The notes: a model not told the origin generated them from the sequence alone. A stretch of 64,000 nt of DNA from Streptomyces sp. NBS 14/10 (GCF_002224125.1 NZ_NCSM01000029.1:73657-137656); one strand, 5' to 3'. Shown: positions 10,339 to 22,273, numbered from the stretch's first letter. Translations and numbers: made by a program.

Positions 10339-12471
10339 CTACCGGGGCGGTGTCCCGGCGGTCGCCGCGTCGGGCGCCGGGGCGTAACCCGCGGGCCGGG
10401 TGGTGAAGGTGCCCCGGCCCTGGGTCCGGCTGCGCAGCCTGGTCGCGTAGCCGAACAGCTCGGCCAGCGGCACGGTCGCCGTGATGACCGCCGTGCCCGT
10501 TCGCGCGACCGTGCCCGAGACCCGGCCGCGCCGCGCCGCCAGATCGCCGAGCACCGCGCCCACCGCGTCCTCCGGCACGGTGACCGTGACCTCGGCCACC
10601 GGCTCCAGGAGCACCATCGCACCCGCGCGCAGCGCCGCTTGCAGCGCGAGCCGCCCGGCCGTACGGAACGCCATCTCCGAGGAGTCCTTGGAATGCGTGG
10701 CCCCGTCGGTCAGGGTGACTCGTACGCCGGTCACCGGGTGGCCGCCGAGCGGCCCCTCGGCCAGCGCGTCCCGGCAGCCGGCCTCGACCGCCCGTACGTA
10801 CTCCTGCGGCACCCGTCCGCCGACGACGGTCGAACGGAACGCGAAGGTCGTGCCCCCGGCGGCTGGTGCGGCGTCGGGCGCTGCCTCCAGCGGCTCCGTG
10901 TCGAGCACGACATGGGCGAACTGCCCGGCGCCGCCGTCCTGTTTGACATGCCGGTACACCAGCCCGGACACCCCGCGGACGACGGTCTCCCGGTAGGCCA
11001 CCCGCGGCCGTCCGACGGCCACGTCAAGACCCTGGGCGCGGCGCAGCTTCTCCACCGCCACCTCCAGATGGAGCTCGCCCATCCCCGACAGCACCGTCTG
11101 CCCGGTCTCGGAGTCGGTCCTCACCGTGAGCGAGGGATCCTCCTCCACCAGCCGCGCCAACGCCGTGGCCAGCCGGTCGGCGTCGGCGCGCCCGCGGGCC
11201 TCGACCGCCACCGAGACCACCGGGTCGGCGACCGTGGGCGGTTCGAGGAGCAGCGGAGCCGACGGCGCGCACAGCGTGGCCCCGGCGCGGGCGGCCTTCG
11301 GCCCGACCACCGCGACGATGTCCCCGGCCACCGCCCGGTCCACCTCCGAGTGCCGGTCGGCCTGGACCCGCAGAATGCGGCCGATCCGCTCGGTGCGCCG
11401 CGCGCCCACGTCCAACACCGCCTCTCCCTTGTCGACCGTCCCCGAATACACCCGCAGATACGTCAGCCGCCCGGTGGCGGTCGCCGTCACCTTGAACACC
11501 AGCGCCGCGAACGGCCCGTTGGGGTCGGCGGCCCGCTCCTCCACCGCATCGCCCCGGGTGCCGCGCACCGCCGGTACGTCCAGTGGCGAGGGCAGATACG
11601 CCACGGCGGCGTCCAGCAGCGGCTCGATACCGCGGTTGCGGTACGCCGAACCGCACAGCACCACCACACCCTCGCCGCCACGAGTCAGCTCGCGCAGCGC
11701 GGCGGCCAGGGTCGGTGTGGAGACCGCCGAGTCCGCGCAGAACTCCTCCAGCGCGCCCGGGTGGAGTTCCGCCACCGCCTCCTCCAGCAGCCGGCGCCGC
11801 CGCAGCGCCTCCTCCCGCAGGGCGTCGGGCACCGGGCCCTCCTCGTACGTGTCCTCGCCCGTGCCGTGGCCGTCGGGCCACACCAGCGCGCGCATCCGCA
11901 GCAGATCCACCACCCCGGTGAAACCGTCCTCCCTGCCGATCGGCAACTGGACGACCAGCGGCGCCGGATGCAGCCGCTCCCGGATCGACTCGACCGCCGT
12001 GTCCAGATCGGCACCGGCACGGTCCATCTTGTTGACGAAGGCGATCCGCGGCACGCCGTGCCGGTCGCACTGCCGCCACACCGACTCGCTCTGCGGTTCG
12101 ACCCCCGCGACGGCGTCGAACACCGCGATCGCCCCGTCGAGCACCCGCAGCGAGCGTTCCACCTCGTCCGAGAAGTCGACGTGGCCGGGGGTGTCGATGA
12201 GATTGATCCGGTGGCCGTCCCAGGCGCAGCTCACGGCGGCCGCGAAGATGGTGATGCCACGGTCGCGCTCCTGGGAGTCGAAGTCGGTGACGGTGGTGCC
12301 GTCGTGGACCTCGCCACGCTTGTGGGTGGTCCCGGTGAGGTACAGGATCCGCTCGGTGACGGTGGTCTTGCCCGCGTCCACATGGGCGAGGATGCCCAGG
12401 TTGCGGACCGTGGCAAGCGGGTGAGCAAGCGCGGTGGCGAGATGGCGGTGGCGGTTGAAGTCGGTACGCAC
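10339..12471 (-). CDS. Elongation factor G paralogue (translational GTPase)
   Basis: The 710 residues span the whole EF-G length. G motifs are visible: G1 AHVDAGKT, G3 DTPGH, G4 NKMD, and G5-like CGSAY. Domains II-V follow, including the [10 protein letters not shown] strand of domain III. The start is GTG with a GAAAGG-type site about 11 bases upstream. Many Streptomyces carry one or more non-housekeeping EF-G copies. The gene stands alone, without the rpsL-rpsG-tuf context of housekeeping fusA, so it is a paralogue. It borders the NRPS cluster and could be a resistance factor, but it lacks the cluster operator and may be only a neighbour. Confidence 0.85.
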   Translation of the reverse strand: MRTDFNRHRHLATALAHPLATVRNLGILAHVDAGKTTVTERILYLTGTTHKRGEVHDGTTVTDFDSQERDRGITIFAAAVSCAWDGHRINLIDTPGHVDFSDEVERSLRVLDGAIAVFDAVAGVEPQSESVWRQCDRHGVPRIAFVNKMDRAGADLDTAVESIRERLHPAPLVVQLPIGREDGFTGVVDLLRMRALVWPDGHGTGEDTYEEGPVPDALREEALRRRRLLEEAVAELHPGALEEFCADSAVSTPTLAAALRELTRGGEGVVVLCGSAYRNRGIEPLLDAAVAYLPSPLDVPAVRGTRGDAVEERAADPNGPFAALVFKVTATATGRLTYLRVYSGTVDKGEAVLDVGARRTERIGRILRVQADRHSEVDRAVAGDIVAVVGPKAARAGATLCAPSAPLLLEPPTVADPVVSVAVEARGRADADRLATALARLVEEDPSLTVRTDSETGQTVLSGMGELHLEVAVEKLRRAQGLDVAVGRPRVAYRETVVRGVSGLVYRHVKQDGGAGQFAHVVLDTEPLEAAPDAAPAAGGTTFAFRSTVVGGRVPQEYVRAVEAGCRDALAEGPLGGHPVTGVRVTLTDGATHSKDSSEMAFRTAGRLALQAALRAGAMVLLEPVAEVTVTVPEDAVGAVLGDLAARRGRVSGTVARTGTAVITATVPLAELFGYATRLRSRTQGRGTFTTRPAGYAPAPDAATAGTPPR

Positions 12472-12838
12472 GGCCCAGGGCCTTTCAGGGTGATCCAGAA
12501 AAGGGCGGCGCGATTCCCGGACGACATGGCCTGTGCTCAGGCCAGGCGGAACTCCCAGGGAGCCGTCATACGTTCGTCACGGGCATCCGGAACCGGCCGC
12601 GCAGCCGGCACCGGGCGCCCGAAGACACCAGGATCACCTCGTACTGTGACGGGAAAACGACAACAGGGGTACCAGCGGTGTGGTCACACACGGCCGACTC
12701 CCCTCATACGTCACGTCATACGTCACGGTGCGCGCCCTCATGCGGTGGTGGCGCGCGGTTCGTGGCGAGTGTAGGGAATGCGGCGCGGGCGGGGCACCCG
12801 GTTTTTCGTCCTCGTGTTCCAGGCCGTGGTCCCGTGGG
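12472..12838. other. Intergenic region: EF-G paralogue promoter and 3' end of the NRPS1 operon
   Basis: These 367 bp hold no convincing gene. CATACGTCACG occurs twice in tandem, at 12705-12715 and 12717-12727, and a related TCATACG-TTCGTCACGG lies near 12565, closer to the EF-G start. These could be binding sites controlling the EF-G-like gene. I see no strong terminator hairpin for the amidinotransferase transcript. Confidence 0.4.
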
Positions 12839-13975
12839 TCAGACCAGGGGCTCGTAGCGGAGGGCGGGGAAGTAGTCCTCGCAGGTGCCCTCGCGGCGCA
12901 CATCCCAGGTGGCGCAGTGCAGCGAGCCCCCGTACTCGAAAACGTGGCGGAACGGCACCGTGAACACCTCGAAGTCGAGCTTGGCCAGCAGGTCCTGGAG
13001 CGGCTTCTCCCGCTCCTCACAGATCACCTTGGTCGGCGACATGCTGAGCACGTTCATCGAAAGCCACTTGGAGGACTGGCAGTACTTGGGCATCTCGTCA
13101 TTGCCCAGCACGGGTTGCGGGGCGTCGACCAGCTCCCAGTCGTTCGCGAGGAACATCTTCTCCTCGCCTTCGCGCAGCGGCCGCTCGGGGTTGGTGAGGA
13201 CCAGGCCCGGGCGCAGCGGCACAAAGGTGCAGTCGATGTGCGAGGGGAAGAAGTCCAGCGGGAAGTGGACCGTGTGGACCCGGAAGCCGCGCGGCTCCAG
13301 ATGCCGCCTCAGCCAGCGGATGCCCGCCCGGTTGGTGGTCATCGACTCCTGGACCAGGATATCGCGCCCCAGCCGGCTCATATCGGCGGCGTCGAAGACC
13401 ACCTCGTCCTGGCCCACGCAGAACTCGAAGGAATGCATCCGGGCATGCCGCTGCTCCAGCGGCCACTCCCAGAACTCCTCGCGGTACATACCGTCGCGCA
13501 TCGACGGCTTGGGTGCGGTCGTCCACTCGACGCGCGGATCGGCGTTCCAGTACTCGTACACCAGCTTGCGATAGGGCTCGTACTCAAAGTATCGGGCCCG
13601 GCGCGACATGGTGGCCTCGATGATCTCGTTGCCCATCGTGATCATCACATCGCGCGGACAGACCGCGCAGTACTGGTTCTCGACCTCGAAGCCGGGGGTG
13701 CGGACGGGGGCCGAGAAGTCATGCGGTTCCGGGCGGCGCACGGTGATGCCCTGGGACTCCAACAGAGCTGCCAGACCGGCCAGTTCCTCGTTGGCCCGCT
13801 CGATGGCTTCCTGGGATTTCGGTCCGGTGGGGAACGGTGTGTCGGGGGAGTCGCGGATCGCGGGGCGGCTGCCCGGCTCCGTCGGTTCGAAGCAGGCGTT
13901 GTCGGCGGAGCCGACCACGATCTCCTGGAGCGGGTCCCATTCGTTCCATGAATTGACGACCGCCGAATATCGCAT
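12839..13975 (-). CDS. L-arginine:amine amidinotransferase (GATM/StrB1 family)
   Basis: The 378-residue enzyme would transfer the amidino group of Arg to an amine, giving a guanidino product and ornithine. The family catalytic set is visible: Asp in FDAADMSRLGRDI (about 196), His in FFPSHID (about 248) and the nucleophilic Cys in GGSLHCATWDVRR (about 354). ATG at 13975 begins the conserved MRYSAVVNSWNEWDPLQEIVVG fold; longer in-frame starts would run into the NRPS gene. It lies 34 bp downstream of NRPS1 in the same operon, so it is part of the pathway. The acceptor amine (glycine, a diamino acid or a finished peptide amine) cannot be told from sequence. Confidence 0.88.
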   Translation of the reverse strand: MRYSAVVNSWNEWDPLQEIVVGSADNACFEPTEPGSRPAIRDSPDTPFPTGPKSQEAIERANEELAGLAALLESQGITVRRPEPHDFSAPVRTPGFEVENQYCAVCPRDVMITMGNEIIEATMSRRARYFEYEPYRKLVYEYWNADPRVEWTTAPKPSMRDGMYREEFWEWPLEQRHARMHSFEFCVGQDEVVFDAADMSRLGRDILVQESMTTNRAGIRWLRRHLEPRGFRVHTVHFPLDFFPSHIDCTFVPLRPGLVLTNPERPLREGEEKMFLANDWELVDAPQPVLGNDEMPKYCQSSKWLSMNVLSMSPTKVICEEREKPLQDLLAKLDFEVFTVPFRHVFEYGGSLHCATWDVRREGTCEDYFPALRYEPLV

Positions 13976-14009
13976 ATGCGGGTCCACCTGCCTGTTCCGT
14001 AAGACGTGG

Positions 14010-17000
14010 TCAGAGTGCGTCGCCGAGGGACCGCGCGGTGCGGCAGCGGAACACGGTCGCGACATCGACGGTCCGACCCAGCTCCGCTTCGATCCGGCCC
14101 GCCAGGCGCAGCGCGGTCAGCGAGTCGCCGCCGAGGGCGAACACATCGTCGTCCGCCCCGACGGACCCGCGTCCCAGCACCTCGGCGATCAGCTCGCACA
14201 GCCGCCGCACCGCGGGTTCGACGGCCGGTGTGGTGACATCAGTGACATCGGTGAGTAGGTGTCCGGTCGGGACCGTCAGGGCCGCCGGCAGGTCGGTCAG
14301 GAGTTCCCGCAGCCGCGCCACCACCTGCCGGCCGTCCTCGGCGTCGAACAGGTCGGGGCGGTAGCTGACCTCGAGGAGCAGCCGTCGGCCGGGCGCGACC
14401 ATCAGCTTGAGGGGGTAGTGGTACGCGTCGTGCCCGGCCACATCCGTCAGCCGCAGACCGTCCTCCGGGCTGGGCAGGGCCTCGGCGGTCGGGAAGTTCT
14501 CGAAGACGACGCAGGTGTCGAACAGGGTGCCGAGGCCCGCCGCCCGCTGGATGTCCGTCAGGGCGAGGTGGTGGTACGGGAGGAGTTCGGCGTGCTCGTC
14601 CTGTAGCCGCGCCAGCAACTCGGCCACCGGCTCGGCCGCGTCCAGACGCACCCGTACCGGCACGGTGTTGACGAACAGCCCCACCATCTCCTCGACGTTC
14701 GGGAGCTCGGCCACTCTCCCGGAGACCGTGGCCCCGAAGACGATGTCCCGGTGTCCGGTCCGGCGGTGCAGACACAGCGCCCACGCGGCGCGCAGCAGTG
14801 TGTTCAGCGTGACACCGGCTCGGCGCGACGCGTCGAGCAGCGCGGCGGTGTCCGGTTCGGACAGCTCGACGGCGATGCGCTCCGGCAGGACGCGGATCCG
14901 TGCGGTGTCCTGGTCCGGGCAGACCAGGGTGGGGTCTGCCAGGCCCGCCAACGCGCCGCTCCAGGCGGCGTGCGCCTCCTCGCGGTCCTGCGCGGCCAGC
15001 CACCGCAGATAGTCGGGGTAGTGTCCGGGGGTCGGCAGACCGGTGTCCTCGCCATGGTCGAAGAGCGCGAGCAGATCGCGCAGCAGCAGCGACGTGGTCC
15101 AGCCGTCCACCAGCAGATGGTGCATGCTCAGGGCCAGTGTCTGCCGGTCCTCGGCGAGCGTGATCAGGGTGCAGCGGGCCAGCGGAGGCCGGGCCACATC
15201 GAAGCGTTGCCGCCGGTCGGCATCGAGCAGCGCCTCCAGTCGCGCGTCCCGCTCCTGTGCGTCGAGGCCGGTCAGGTCATGGGTGTACCAGTCCATCCGG
15301 ACCTGTTCCGGGATGGCCTGCACCGGTTCCCCCGACCGCCGCTGGAGAAAGGCCGCGCGCAGCATCGGGTGGCGGCGCAGCAGCGCGTCACACGCGCCCC
15401 GGAACCGCTCGGCGTCGAGCCTGCCCCCCACCTCCAGGGTGATCTGCACGTTGTAGACGTCCAGGTCACCGCTGTCGTACCGGGCGTGGAAGAGCAGCCC
15501 CTCCTGCGTCGGGGTGAGCGGCAGCAACTCGGCGACCGGCATGCCGATCCGGGCGCCGAGCCGGGCCAACTCCGCCGCGTCCTGCTCCCCGGCGTCCTCG
15601 ACGGGTTGTGCGCGCACGGGCGCGCGCTTGGGGGCCTCCGCGCTCGTTCCGTACGCCACCAGGGCGCGCAGCGCGGCGAACCAGAGCCGGGCCAGCTCAC
15701 CGACGTCGCCCTCGGTCAGCAGACGAGGGGCCCACAGCCAGTGGGCGGCCAGCCGTGGCCCCGCCGGGCCGTCCTCGACCGCCGCGTTCACCTCGACGAC
15801 ATGCGCCATCGGCATCCGCGGATCGGCTCCGCTCGGCAACGCGTCCGACTCGGGCGCCACGCTCCAGTCCCCGTCGGCGGAACCGTCCTGCCGGCCCAGG
15901 TAGTTGAACCCGAGCTGCGGGGCCGGGTAGGCCGCCAACTCGTCGGCCGTGTCCCGGTTCAGATGGCGCAGCAGGCCGAAGCCGATGCCGCGCCGCGGGA
16001 TCTCCCGGACCTGGTCCGTGACCCGGCGTACGGCCTCGCCGAGGCGCGCGGGCGCCGGATCACCGTCCGGGTCCCAGCCGGCGAACCCGGCGTCGAGCCG
16101 CACCGGATAGAGGGAGGTGAGCCAGCCGACGGTGCCCGACAGGTCGATGTCCTCGCCGATGGGTTCACGGCCGTGTCCCTCCACATCCACCAGCACCCCG
16201 GTGTCGGCGCCGGGGCGCCGCCAGGCGGCGACGGCGAGCGCCAGGCCGGTGAGCAGCACCTCCCTGGTGTCGCTGGACAGGGCGGCCGGCACGGTGGTGA
16301 GCAGCGGCGCGGTCAGGTCCTCCGGGAGGGTGAGGGTGAGTTCCCCGGCCGTGGCGTGGATGTCCCGGGACGGCGAGAGCCGGGCCTCGGCGAGCGCGAC
16401 CCCGCCCGTGCGCAGGATCCGCCGCCACAGGGGGAGTTCGTCCAGCACGGTGTCTGCCTTCGCCGCGGCGTACAGCCGGTGGCTCCACTCCCGCAGCGGC
16501 ACGGGCACCGGGTCCGCCACCGAGGCGGCGTCGGCCGCCGTACGACCCGTACGTTTCTGGCAGGCGGTGTACAGATCGGTCAGCAGGATGTGCCACGAGA
16601 CCGCGTCGACGGCCAGGTGATGGACGGTGACGAGCAGCCGCCCCGGTCGGCTCGCGCCGCCGTCGAACCAGGTGGCCCGCAGCATCACGCCGTCGCGCGG
16701 GGCGAGAGCGTCGGCGTCCTCGCCGGCGCAGTCGGAAATCCGGCGGCGGAGGTCGCCCGAGGCCAGCCCGGAGACATCGACCCGCCGGACCGCCGCGCGC
16801 AGCCCGCGCGGGTCCACCGGGGTCAGCGCGAGGGAGCCGTCGTCGCGCAGGCGGGCGCGGAGCGCCTGGTGGCGCTCCACCACGGCTCGTACGGCGGTGG
16901 CCAGCCGGTCCGTGCCGAGCCCTGGCGCCACGCGCAGCAGCGTCGACTGGTGGAAGGCGTCGATCGCGCCACCGTGTTCCAGCAGCCACCGAGTGATCGG

Positions 17001-20000
17001 CGTGGCGGGGACGGTGGCGGACGCCTCGTCGGGGGCGGGGGAGCCGGCCGCCGGGGCCGGGGTCGGCCGCGCCTCCTGCCGCAGGAACGCTGCCAGGGCG
17101 TCGGCCGTGCGATGGGTGAAGACCTGCTTGGGGGTGAACCGCAGCCCCGCCTCGCGCGCCCGCGCCACCAGTTGGATCACGGTGATGGAATCGCCGCCGA
17201 GGGAGAAGAAGTCATCCGAGGCCCCGACCTTGTCCGCGCCGAGGACCTGCCCGAAGAGCCCGGTGAGCGTGGCCACGGCGTCTTGCTGAGCCTCCGGACC
17301 CGCCTCCGGCTGGGTCCCCACGGTCTCCTGTCGTGGCGGTGTTGTCGGCTCCGCCGGGTCCGGTTCGGGCAGCGCCGCCCGGTCGACCTTGCCGTTGGGG
17401 CTCAGCGGCAGTGCGGGCAGGGTGACGAAGGCCGAGGGGAGCATGTACGCGGGCAGCTTGGCCGCGATCCGTTCGGCAAGCGTGGCCAGTTCGCCGTCGC
17501 GTCCGGGCGCCGCCACGACGTACGCCACCAGGCGCGGCGCACCGGGGCGGTCCTCCCGTACCGCCGCGGCCACCTGGGCGACGGCGGGGTCGCTGCCGAC
17601 CACGGCCTCGATCTCGCCCAGTTCGATCCGGTAGCCACGGACCTTGACCTGGTCGTCGGCCCGGCCGCCGTAGACCACGGTGCCGTCGGGCCGCCACCAG
17701 GCGATGTCTCCGGTCCGGTACATCCGGCCGCCGGGCGCGCCGAAGGGGTCGGCGACGAAGCGGCCCGCGGTGAGCCCCGGCCGCCCGACATAGCCGCGGG
17801 CCAGCACCTCGCCACCGATGTACAGCTCGCCGGGGACACCCGCCGGGACCGGGCGCAGCCACGGGTCCAGGACATAGATCCGGGCGCCGGGGACGGGACG
17901 GCCGATCGGCACCGCACCCCGAGGCAGCGGGTCCCCGGGCTCCAGGCGGTGTTCCACACAGCCCACGGTCGCCTCGGTGGGGCCGTACTCGTTCACGACC
18001 GTCACCTGTGGGTGGCGGGCCCGCCACGCGGCCAGCGCCTCCCCGGTCAGCTGCTCGCCGCCGATGATGAGTTCGCTGCTCGGCGAGTACCACGCGTCGG
18101 AGGCGACCAGCACCGGCAGATGGCTGGGCGTGGCCTTGACGAACGCGGGTCCGTCGCCCTCGGCCCCGGGCGGGGCGTCGAAGTCGTCCAGATCGACCAC
18201 GCGTACCAGGCCGCCCGACGTCAGCGGGCCGAAGATACCGGTGACGGTGAGGTCGAAGGACGGCGGCGAGTGCACGAGCGCCTGGGTGGCCAGGCCCGGG
18301 TAGGCGGCGCGGGCGAAGGCCAGGTAGTTGTCGACCGTGCGGTGTTCCACCGCCACCCCTTTGGGGCGGCCGGTCGACCCCGAGGTGTAGATGACGTACG
18401 CGCGGTCGGCGGGGCGGATCGGCGCACCGCGTTCGGCGTCGTCCACCCCGTGTCCCGGCAGCTCCGCCAGCTCAGCGCGCACGGCGGGGTCGCCGAGCGG
18501 GACCGCCGACGGGTGTGCGGCGAGCGCGGGATGGCCGGTGTCCGCGCAGACGACGGCGGACGGGGCGGCGTCGGCGAGCATGAACGACACGCGCTCCGGC
18601 GGATATCCGGGGTCGACCGGCAGATATCCGGCCCCCGCCTTCAGGGCTCCCAGCAGCGCCACGATCAGATCGACACCGCGCGGCAGCGCCACGGCGACGA
18701 GGTCTCCCGGCCGTACGCCGCGCCGCAGCAGGAGCCGGGCCAGCCGGTTGGCGGCCTCGTCGAGCTGCCGGTAGCTGAGGGTGTTCGCCCCTTCCGCCAC
18801 GGCCGGGGCGTCGGGGGTGCGGCGCACCTGGGCCTCGAAGCGCTGGGGGAGCGTCACCCGATCGCGTCCGTACGCCTCGGGCGACGGTGCCTCCGAGCGG
18901 TGGGCCCACGCGCCCAGCACCTGCTCACGCTCCCGGTCGGTCAGCAGCGGAAGGTGTGCGACGGGGGTGGTGGGGGAGCGGACGAAGGCGTCCAGCAGCA
19001 GCCGCAGCCGGGTGCGGATCAGCTCCAGGCGGGCGTCGTCGAACAGACACCGGCGGTAGCTGATGTGCAGGCTCAGCCGGGGGCCGGGGATGGCCACCAC
19101 GCTCAGCGGGTAGTGGGTGGCGCCGGTGATCTCCTGCTGACCACTGGCCTCAGTGTCCGCCCCGTCCGGCGCGTCGGCGGAGTCTTCGGCGAGCGGGGCG
19201 ATCCGCAGGCCCGGCACGGTGTCCCGTACGGACGCCCAGTCGAAGGGCGCGTCGCCGAAGCCGGTCGAGGTGTCGTACAGCGTGTCAAGACCGGACAGCC
19301 GCCGCACCTCGGTCAGCCCGAGGTGCTGATGCGGAGCCAGCGCGAACTGCTCGTCCTGGACCCGGGCGAACAGGTCGGCCATCGGTTCCGCCGGGTCGAT
19401 CCGCACCCGGACCGGGAGCGCGTTCATCAGCAGGCCCACCACCGAGTCGGCGCCGGGCAGCTGCGGCGGGCGGCCGTGCACGGTCTGGCCGAACACCACG
19501 TCGTCCCGCCCGGTCAGCAGGGACAGCAGCAGCGACCAGACGCCCTGCACCACCGTGTTGAGGGTCAGCCCGTGTTTCCGGGCGGTGGCTGTCAGCGCCT
19601 CGGTGGCGTCCTCGGGAAGTGTGACCAGGGTCAGGCCGGGCATCTCCCCGTCGCCCGCCACGGGCGCGCCGGCGGCGACGAGCGTCGGCTCGGACAGCCC
19701 CTGGAGGGCCGACCGCCACGCCTCCTCGGCAGCCGGGCGGTCCTGCCGGGAGAGCCACCGCAGGAAGTCGGAGAACGGCGTGACCGGCCGAAGCCCCGCC
19801 TCGCCGGCGCCGTCGTCCCCCTCCGCCGCCTCCGTTTTCCGGTGGTAGAAGGTGAACAGATCCTCCAGCACCAGCGGCAGTGACCAGCCGTCGAGCAGGA
19901 TGTGATGGTACGTCAGGACGAACACGTACTGGCTCTCGGCCAGCCGGACGAGCGCGAACCGCATCAGCGGCGGGGCCGTCATGTCGAAGCGGCGCGACCG

Positions 20001-20345
20001 CTCCTCCTCGAGGAAGGCCAGCAGCTTCTTCCGGCGTACGGACTCGGGGTCCGTGGAGAGGTCGAGCTCGGTCCACGGTGTCCGTACGGTCCGCCGGATC
20101 AGCTGCACCGCCTGCCCGTTCCCCCGCTGGCGGAAACCGGCGCGCAGCACGGCGTGGCGGGCGAGGGTGGCGGCGCAGGCCGCGCGCAGCGCCTTCGCCG
20201 AGACGTCTCCGAGCAGTTCGAGGGGGGCCTGGATGGTGTAGACGTCCGCAGCCTCGGAGTCGTACAGAGCGTGGAAGAGCATGCCCTCCTGGAGCGGAGT
20301 GAGGGGCAGCACGGACTCGATCGGCGACTTGGACACTTCGTTCAC
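14010..20345 (-). CDS. NRPS1: C-A(Asn)-T-E-C-T, terminal module lacks an A domain
   Basis: The product is 2111 residues. Domains by motif: C (HHILLDGWS, about 148); A ([11 protein letters not shown] about 650, [18 protein letters not shown]); T (LGGDS about 1052); E ([10 protein letters not shown] about 1241, EGHGRE, FNYLGR); C (MHHLLVDGW about 1745); T (LGGDS about 2072). Pocket residues read by eye are DLTKIGEVGK, the known Asn signature, so module 1 should incorporate D-Asn after epimerisation. Module 2 goes straight from C to T with no adenylation core and no thioesterase. The last T domain must therefore be loaded in trans, and release needs another enzyme. It is the third gene of a TE-TauD-NRPS1-amidinotransferase operon. 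The C-terminus stops right after T without a docking tail, which fits a terminal module. Confidence 0.93.
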   Translation of the reverse strand: MNEVSKSPIESVLPLTPLQEGMLFHALYDSEAADVYTIQAPLELLGDVSAKALRAACAATLARHAVLRAGFRQRGNGQAVQLIRRTVRTPWTELDLSTDPESVRRKKLLAFLEEERSRRFDMTAPPLMRFALVRLAESQYVFVLTYHHILLDGWSLPLVLEDLFTFYHRKTEAAEGDDGAGEAGLRPVTPFSDFLRWLSRQDRPAAEEAWRSALQGLSEPTLVAAGAPVAGDGEMPGLTLVTLPEDATEALTATARKHGLTLNTVVQGVWSLLLSLLTGRDDVVFGQTVHGRPPQLPGADSVVGLLMNALPVRVRIDPAEPMADLFARVQDEQFALAPHQHLGLTEVRRLSGLDTLYDTSTGFGDAPFDWASVRDTVPGLRIAPLAEDSADAPDGADTEASGQQEITGATHYPLSVVAIPGPRLSLHISYRRCLFDDARLELIRTRLRLLLDAFVRSPTTPVAHLPLLTDREREQVLGAWAHRSEAPSPEAYGRDRVTLPQRFEAQVRRTPDAPAVAEGANTLSYRQLDEAANRLARLLLRRGVRPGDLVAVALPRGVDLIVALLGALKAGAGYLPVDPGYPPERVSFMLADAAPSAVVCADTGHPALAAHPSAVPLGDPAVRAELAELPGHGVDDAERGAPIRPADRAYVIYTSGSTGRPKGVAVEHRTVDNYLAFARAAYPGLATQALVHSPPSFDLTVTGIFGPLTSGGLVRVVDLDDFDAPPGAEGDGPAFVKATPSHLPVLVASDAWYSPSSELIIGGEQLTGEALAAWRARHPQVTVVNEYGPTEATVGCVEHRLEPGDPLPRGAVPIGRPVPGARIYVLDPWLRPVPAGVPGELYIGGEVLARGYVGRPGLTAGRFVADPFGAPGGRMYRTGDIAWWRPDGTVVYGGRADDQVKVRGYRIELGEIEAVVGSDPAVAQVAAAVREDRPGAPRLVAYVVAAPGRDGELATLAERIAAKLPAYMLPSAFVTLPALPLSPNGKVDRAALPEPDPAEPTTPPRQETVGTQPEAGPEAQQDAVATLTGLFGQVLGADKVGASDDFFSLGGDSITVIQLVARAREAGLRFTPKQVFTHRTADALAAFLRQEARPTPAPAAGSPAPDEASATVPATPITRWLLEHGGAIDAFHQSTLLRVAPGLGTDRLATAVRAVVERHQALRARLRDDGSLALTPVDPRGLRAAVRRVDVSGLASGDLRRRISDCAGEDADALAPRDGVMLRATWFDGGASRPGRLLVTVHHLAVDAVSWHILLTDLYTACQKRTGRTAADAASVADPVPVPLREWSHRLYAAAKADTVLDELPLWRRILRTGGVALAEARLSPSRDIHATAGELTLTLPEDLTAPLLTTVPAALSSDTREVLLTGLALAVAAWRRPGADTGVLVDVEGHGREPIGEDIDLSGTVGWLTSLYPVRLDAGFAGWDPDGDPAPARLGEAVRRVTDQVREIPRRGIGFGLLRHLNRDTADELAAYPAPQLGFNYLGRQDGSADGDWSVAPESDALPSGADPRMPMAHVVEVNAAVEDGPAGPRLAAHWLWAPRLLTEGDVGELARLWFAALRALVAYGTSAEAPKRAPVRAQPVEDAGEQDAAELARLGARIGMPVAELLPLTPTQEGLLFHARYDSGDLDVYNVQITLEVGGRLDAERFRGACDALLRRHPMLRAAFLQRRSGEPVQAIPEQVRMDWYTHDLTGLDAQERDARLEALLDADRRQRFDVARPPLARCTLITLAEDRQTLALSMHHLLVDGWTTSLLLRDLLALFDHGEDTGLPTPGHYPDYLRWLAAQDREEAHAAWSGALAGLADPTLVCPDQDTARIRVLPERIAVELSEPDTAALLDASRRAGVTLNTLLRAAWALCLHRRTGHRDIVFGATVSGRVAELPNVEEMVGLFVNTVPVRVRLDAAEPVAELLARLQDEHAELLPYHHLALTDIQRAAGLGTLFDTCVVFENFPTAEALPSPEDGLRLTDVAGHDAYHYPLKLMVAPGRRLLLEVSYRPDLFDAEDGRQVVARLRELLTDLPAALTVPTGHLLTDVTDVTTPAVEPAVRRLCELIAEVLGRGSVGADDDVFALGGDSLTALRLAGRIEAELGRTVDVATVFRCRTARSLGDAL

Positions 20346-20462
20346 GCGACGATGGTGTCGCGCGGCCGATCCGCGGGCCAGGCAGCCGACCGGCAGCTTC
20401 CCTGCCCGCCGACGGCCCTGCCCACGTACGGCATTGCCGGTGTGCAGCTCAGCGGCAGCAAC

Positions 20463-21422
20463 TCACCCGCGCAGGGCGGGCTGTGCCAGGTCGGCCCTGC
20501 TGATCAGGTCGGACATGGACACCAGCACCCGGCGCTCCCCGGTGAACGCCTCCCGGCCGTGCGACCAGCGCATGTTGTCGATCACCAGCAGGTCGTGGCG
20601 GTGCCAGTCGAAGCGCTGCGCACGGCGCTCGAAGGCCGTACGGACCGCGGCGACCGTCTCGTCGGGGATCGGGGTCCCGTCGCCGAACAACACGTCGTTG
20701 GGCAGCCCGCCCTCGCCGAACAGCGCCACCAGGTCCCCCCGCAGCCCCTGCGGCAGCGAGGACTGGTGGAACAGCACCAGGTGGTTGAACCACGCCCGGC
20801 GCCCGGTGCGGGGGTGCGCCACGGTCGCGGGCGCCCTGCGCACCGTACGCAGCCGGTCGTCCTCCAGCCACTCCCACTCCAGGCCGCCCGCCGCGCAGAA
20901 CCGGGCCACCTCGGCGCGGCTGTCGGTCTGGAACGCCTCGCGCCAGTCGAGGCCGACCCCGCTGCCGTAGTTGCGCACATAGCGCAGCCCTCGCGCCTCC
21001 ACGGCCCGCACCACCTCGTCCGGGATGTCCTCCAGCACCCGCGCCACATCCGTGATCGGGGTGGCACCGCCGGTGGCCGCCGGGGTGGCGCAGAAGAAGG
21101 CCAGCCGGCCTGGCCAGGCACCGGCGTACGACGACTCGCAGTGCTGCGGGATCACCTCGCGCGCCGGGTACTCGGTGGAGGTGAAGACACCGCCGCCCAC
21201 CTCGCTGCGCGGCGTGGAGCGCTCGGTGTACTCCAGTGGCTTGAACCCGAGCCCGTCCAGGGCCTGTTGGAAATCCTCGACGCCCTCGGCGCCGGCCCCG
21301 CGGATCAGCGCGGCCCCGGTCCCGGCGACGGCCTCGTCGATCGCCGTGACCTGCCGGTGCACAAAGGACCCCAGCCGCTCGCCGTCCGCCTCCAACACGG
21401 TGATGCCGGTCAGCTCGTCCAC
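20463..21422 (-). CDS. TauD/SyrP-like Fe(II)/2-oxoglutarate dioxygenase
   Basis: The product is 319 residues. The iron ligands are the HxE of IPQHCESSY and the distal His of NMRWSHGREAF; the 2-oxoglutarate-binding Arg is in GERRVLVSM. The GTG start follows AGGGAG. SyrP, the family member from syringomycin assembly, beta-hydroxylates Asp held on an NRPS carrier domain. Placed directly before NRPS1, this enzyme probably hydroxylates a residue on that protein, perhaps the Asn or the trans-loaded one. The closest functional match is inferred from family resemblance, not alignment. Confidence 0.82.
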   Translation of the reverse strand: MDELTGITVLEADGERLGSFVHRQVTAIDEAVAGTGAALIRGAGAEGVEDFQQALDGLGFKPLEYTERSTPRSEVGGGVFTSTEYPAREVIPQHCESSYAGAWPGRLAFFCATPAATGGATPITDVARVLEDIPDEVVRAVEARGLRYVRNYGSGVGLDWREAFQTDSRAEVARFCAAGGLEWEWLEDDRLRTVRRAPATVAHPRTGRRAWFNHLVLFHQSSLPQGLRGDLVALFGEGGLPNDVLFGDGTPIPDETVAAVRTAFERRAQRFDWHRHDLLVIDNMRWSHGREAFTGERRVLVSMSDLISRADLAQPALRG

Positions 21423-21487
21423 GCGTCACAACTCCCTGGGGAAGGGGCCCGGTGTCGGTGCCCCGGTATCGGTGAGAACACCACCGG

Positions 21488-22273
21488 TCAGCCGAGCACC
21501 GCCGTGACGGCGTCGAGTACGGTCGGAGCACCGGTGAAGAGGTAGTCGTGCCCGCCGGGCAGCAGCTGGAGGGTGAAACCGGCCGAGGCACACGACCGCC
21601 ACCGTTCCAGCTCGGCCCTGCCCACCAGCGGGTCCTGGGCGCCGCCGAACACGTGCAGCGGGCAGCCCACCGGCACCGGCCCGGGGCTGCGGTACGCCTC
21701 GGTGAGCGCGAGGTCGCCCCGTACCGTGCGCAGCGCGTACCGCAGATACGCCGGATACTCCCGGAGGTCGGGCGGGAAACCGCCGAACCCCTCCAGCCAG
21801 GCGAGCAGTTTCTCGTCGTCCCGGTCCGAGATCCGCTTCGGCACCGGGGTGTGCGGCGCCCGGGACGCGGAGACCAGCAGCGCGCGGGGCGCGGGCAGGC
21901 CACGCCGGACGGCGCGGACGGCGATCTCGTAGCCCAGGAGCGCGCCGAAGCTGTGGCCGAAGAGCGCGTACGGCAGGTCGAACTCGCCCGCGATGCCGTC
22001 GAGCACCGCGTCGGCCAGCTCCTCCAGGGTGTCCGGTACGGGCTCCCCGGCGCGCACACCACGGCCGGGGAGCTCCACCGTCGCCAGTTCGATGTCGTCG
22101 GGCGGGGTGAGCCGCCAGGGGGCGAACGACCCGGCGCTGCCGCCCGCCTGGGGCAGACAGAACAGCCGCAGCCGGGGGCTGGGCGCGGTCACCCGGCCGA
22201 CGATCCACGGAGTGTCCACGCCACGCGGTGTGCCGGCGGAGTGGGAGGGTGGTACGGCGGCATGGGTTCGCAT
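21488..22273 (-). CDS. Type II (GrsT-like) thioesterase
   Basis: A 261-residue alpha/beta hydrolase with a Ser-Asp-His triad: GHSFGAL, GAQDPLV and GGHDYLF. ATG at 22273 is chosen because AAAGGAG lies 5 bases upstream; an earlier frame extension lacks a site. Such enzymes clear misloaded carrier proteins and can occasionally release products. No NRPS in the cluster has an integral TE, so this enzyme may also have a release role here. It leads the minus-strand operon and is preceded by a cluster operator at 22409-22428. Confidence 0.88.
   Translation of the reverse strand: MRTHAAVPPSHSAGTPRGVDTPWIVGRVTAPSPRLRLFCLPQAGGSAGSFAPWRLTPPDDIELATVELPGRGVRAGEPVPDTLEELADAVLDGIAGEFDLPYALFGHSFGALLGYEIAVRAVRRGLPAPRALLVSASRAPHTPVPKRISDRDDEKLLAWLEGFGGFPPDLREYPAYLRYALRTVRGDLALTEAYRSPGPVPVGCPLHVFGGAQDPLVGRAELERWRSCASAGFTLQLLPGGHDYLFTGAPTVLDAVTAVLG

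Noticed and set aside
14010..20345. NRPS1 as a starter making an N-acyl-D-Asn prodrug cap, as in colibactin or xenocoumacin.
   Set aside because: C-A(Asn)-T-E fits that pattern, but its C domain is of the elongation type, NRPS2 has the starter-like C domain, the tails place NRPS1 last, and no ClbP-like membrane peptidase is present. It remains a fallback if the docking reading is wrong.
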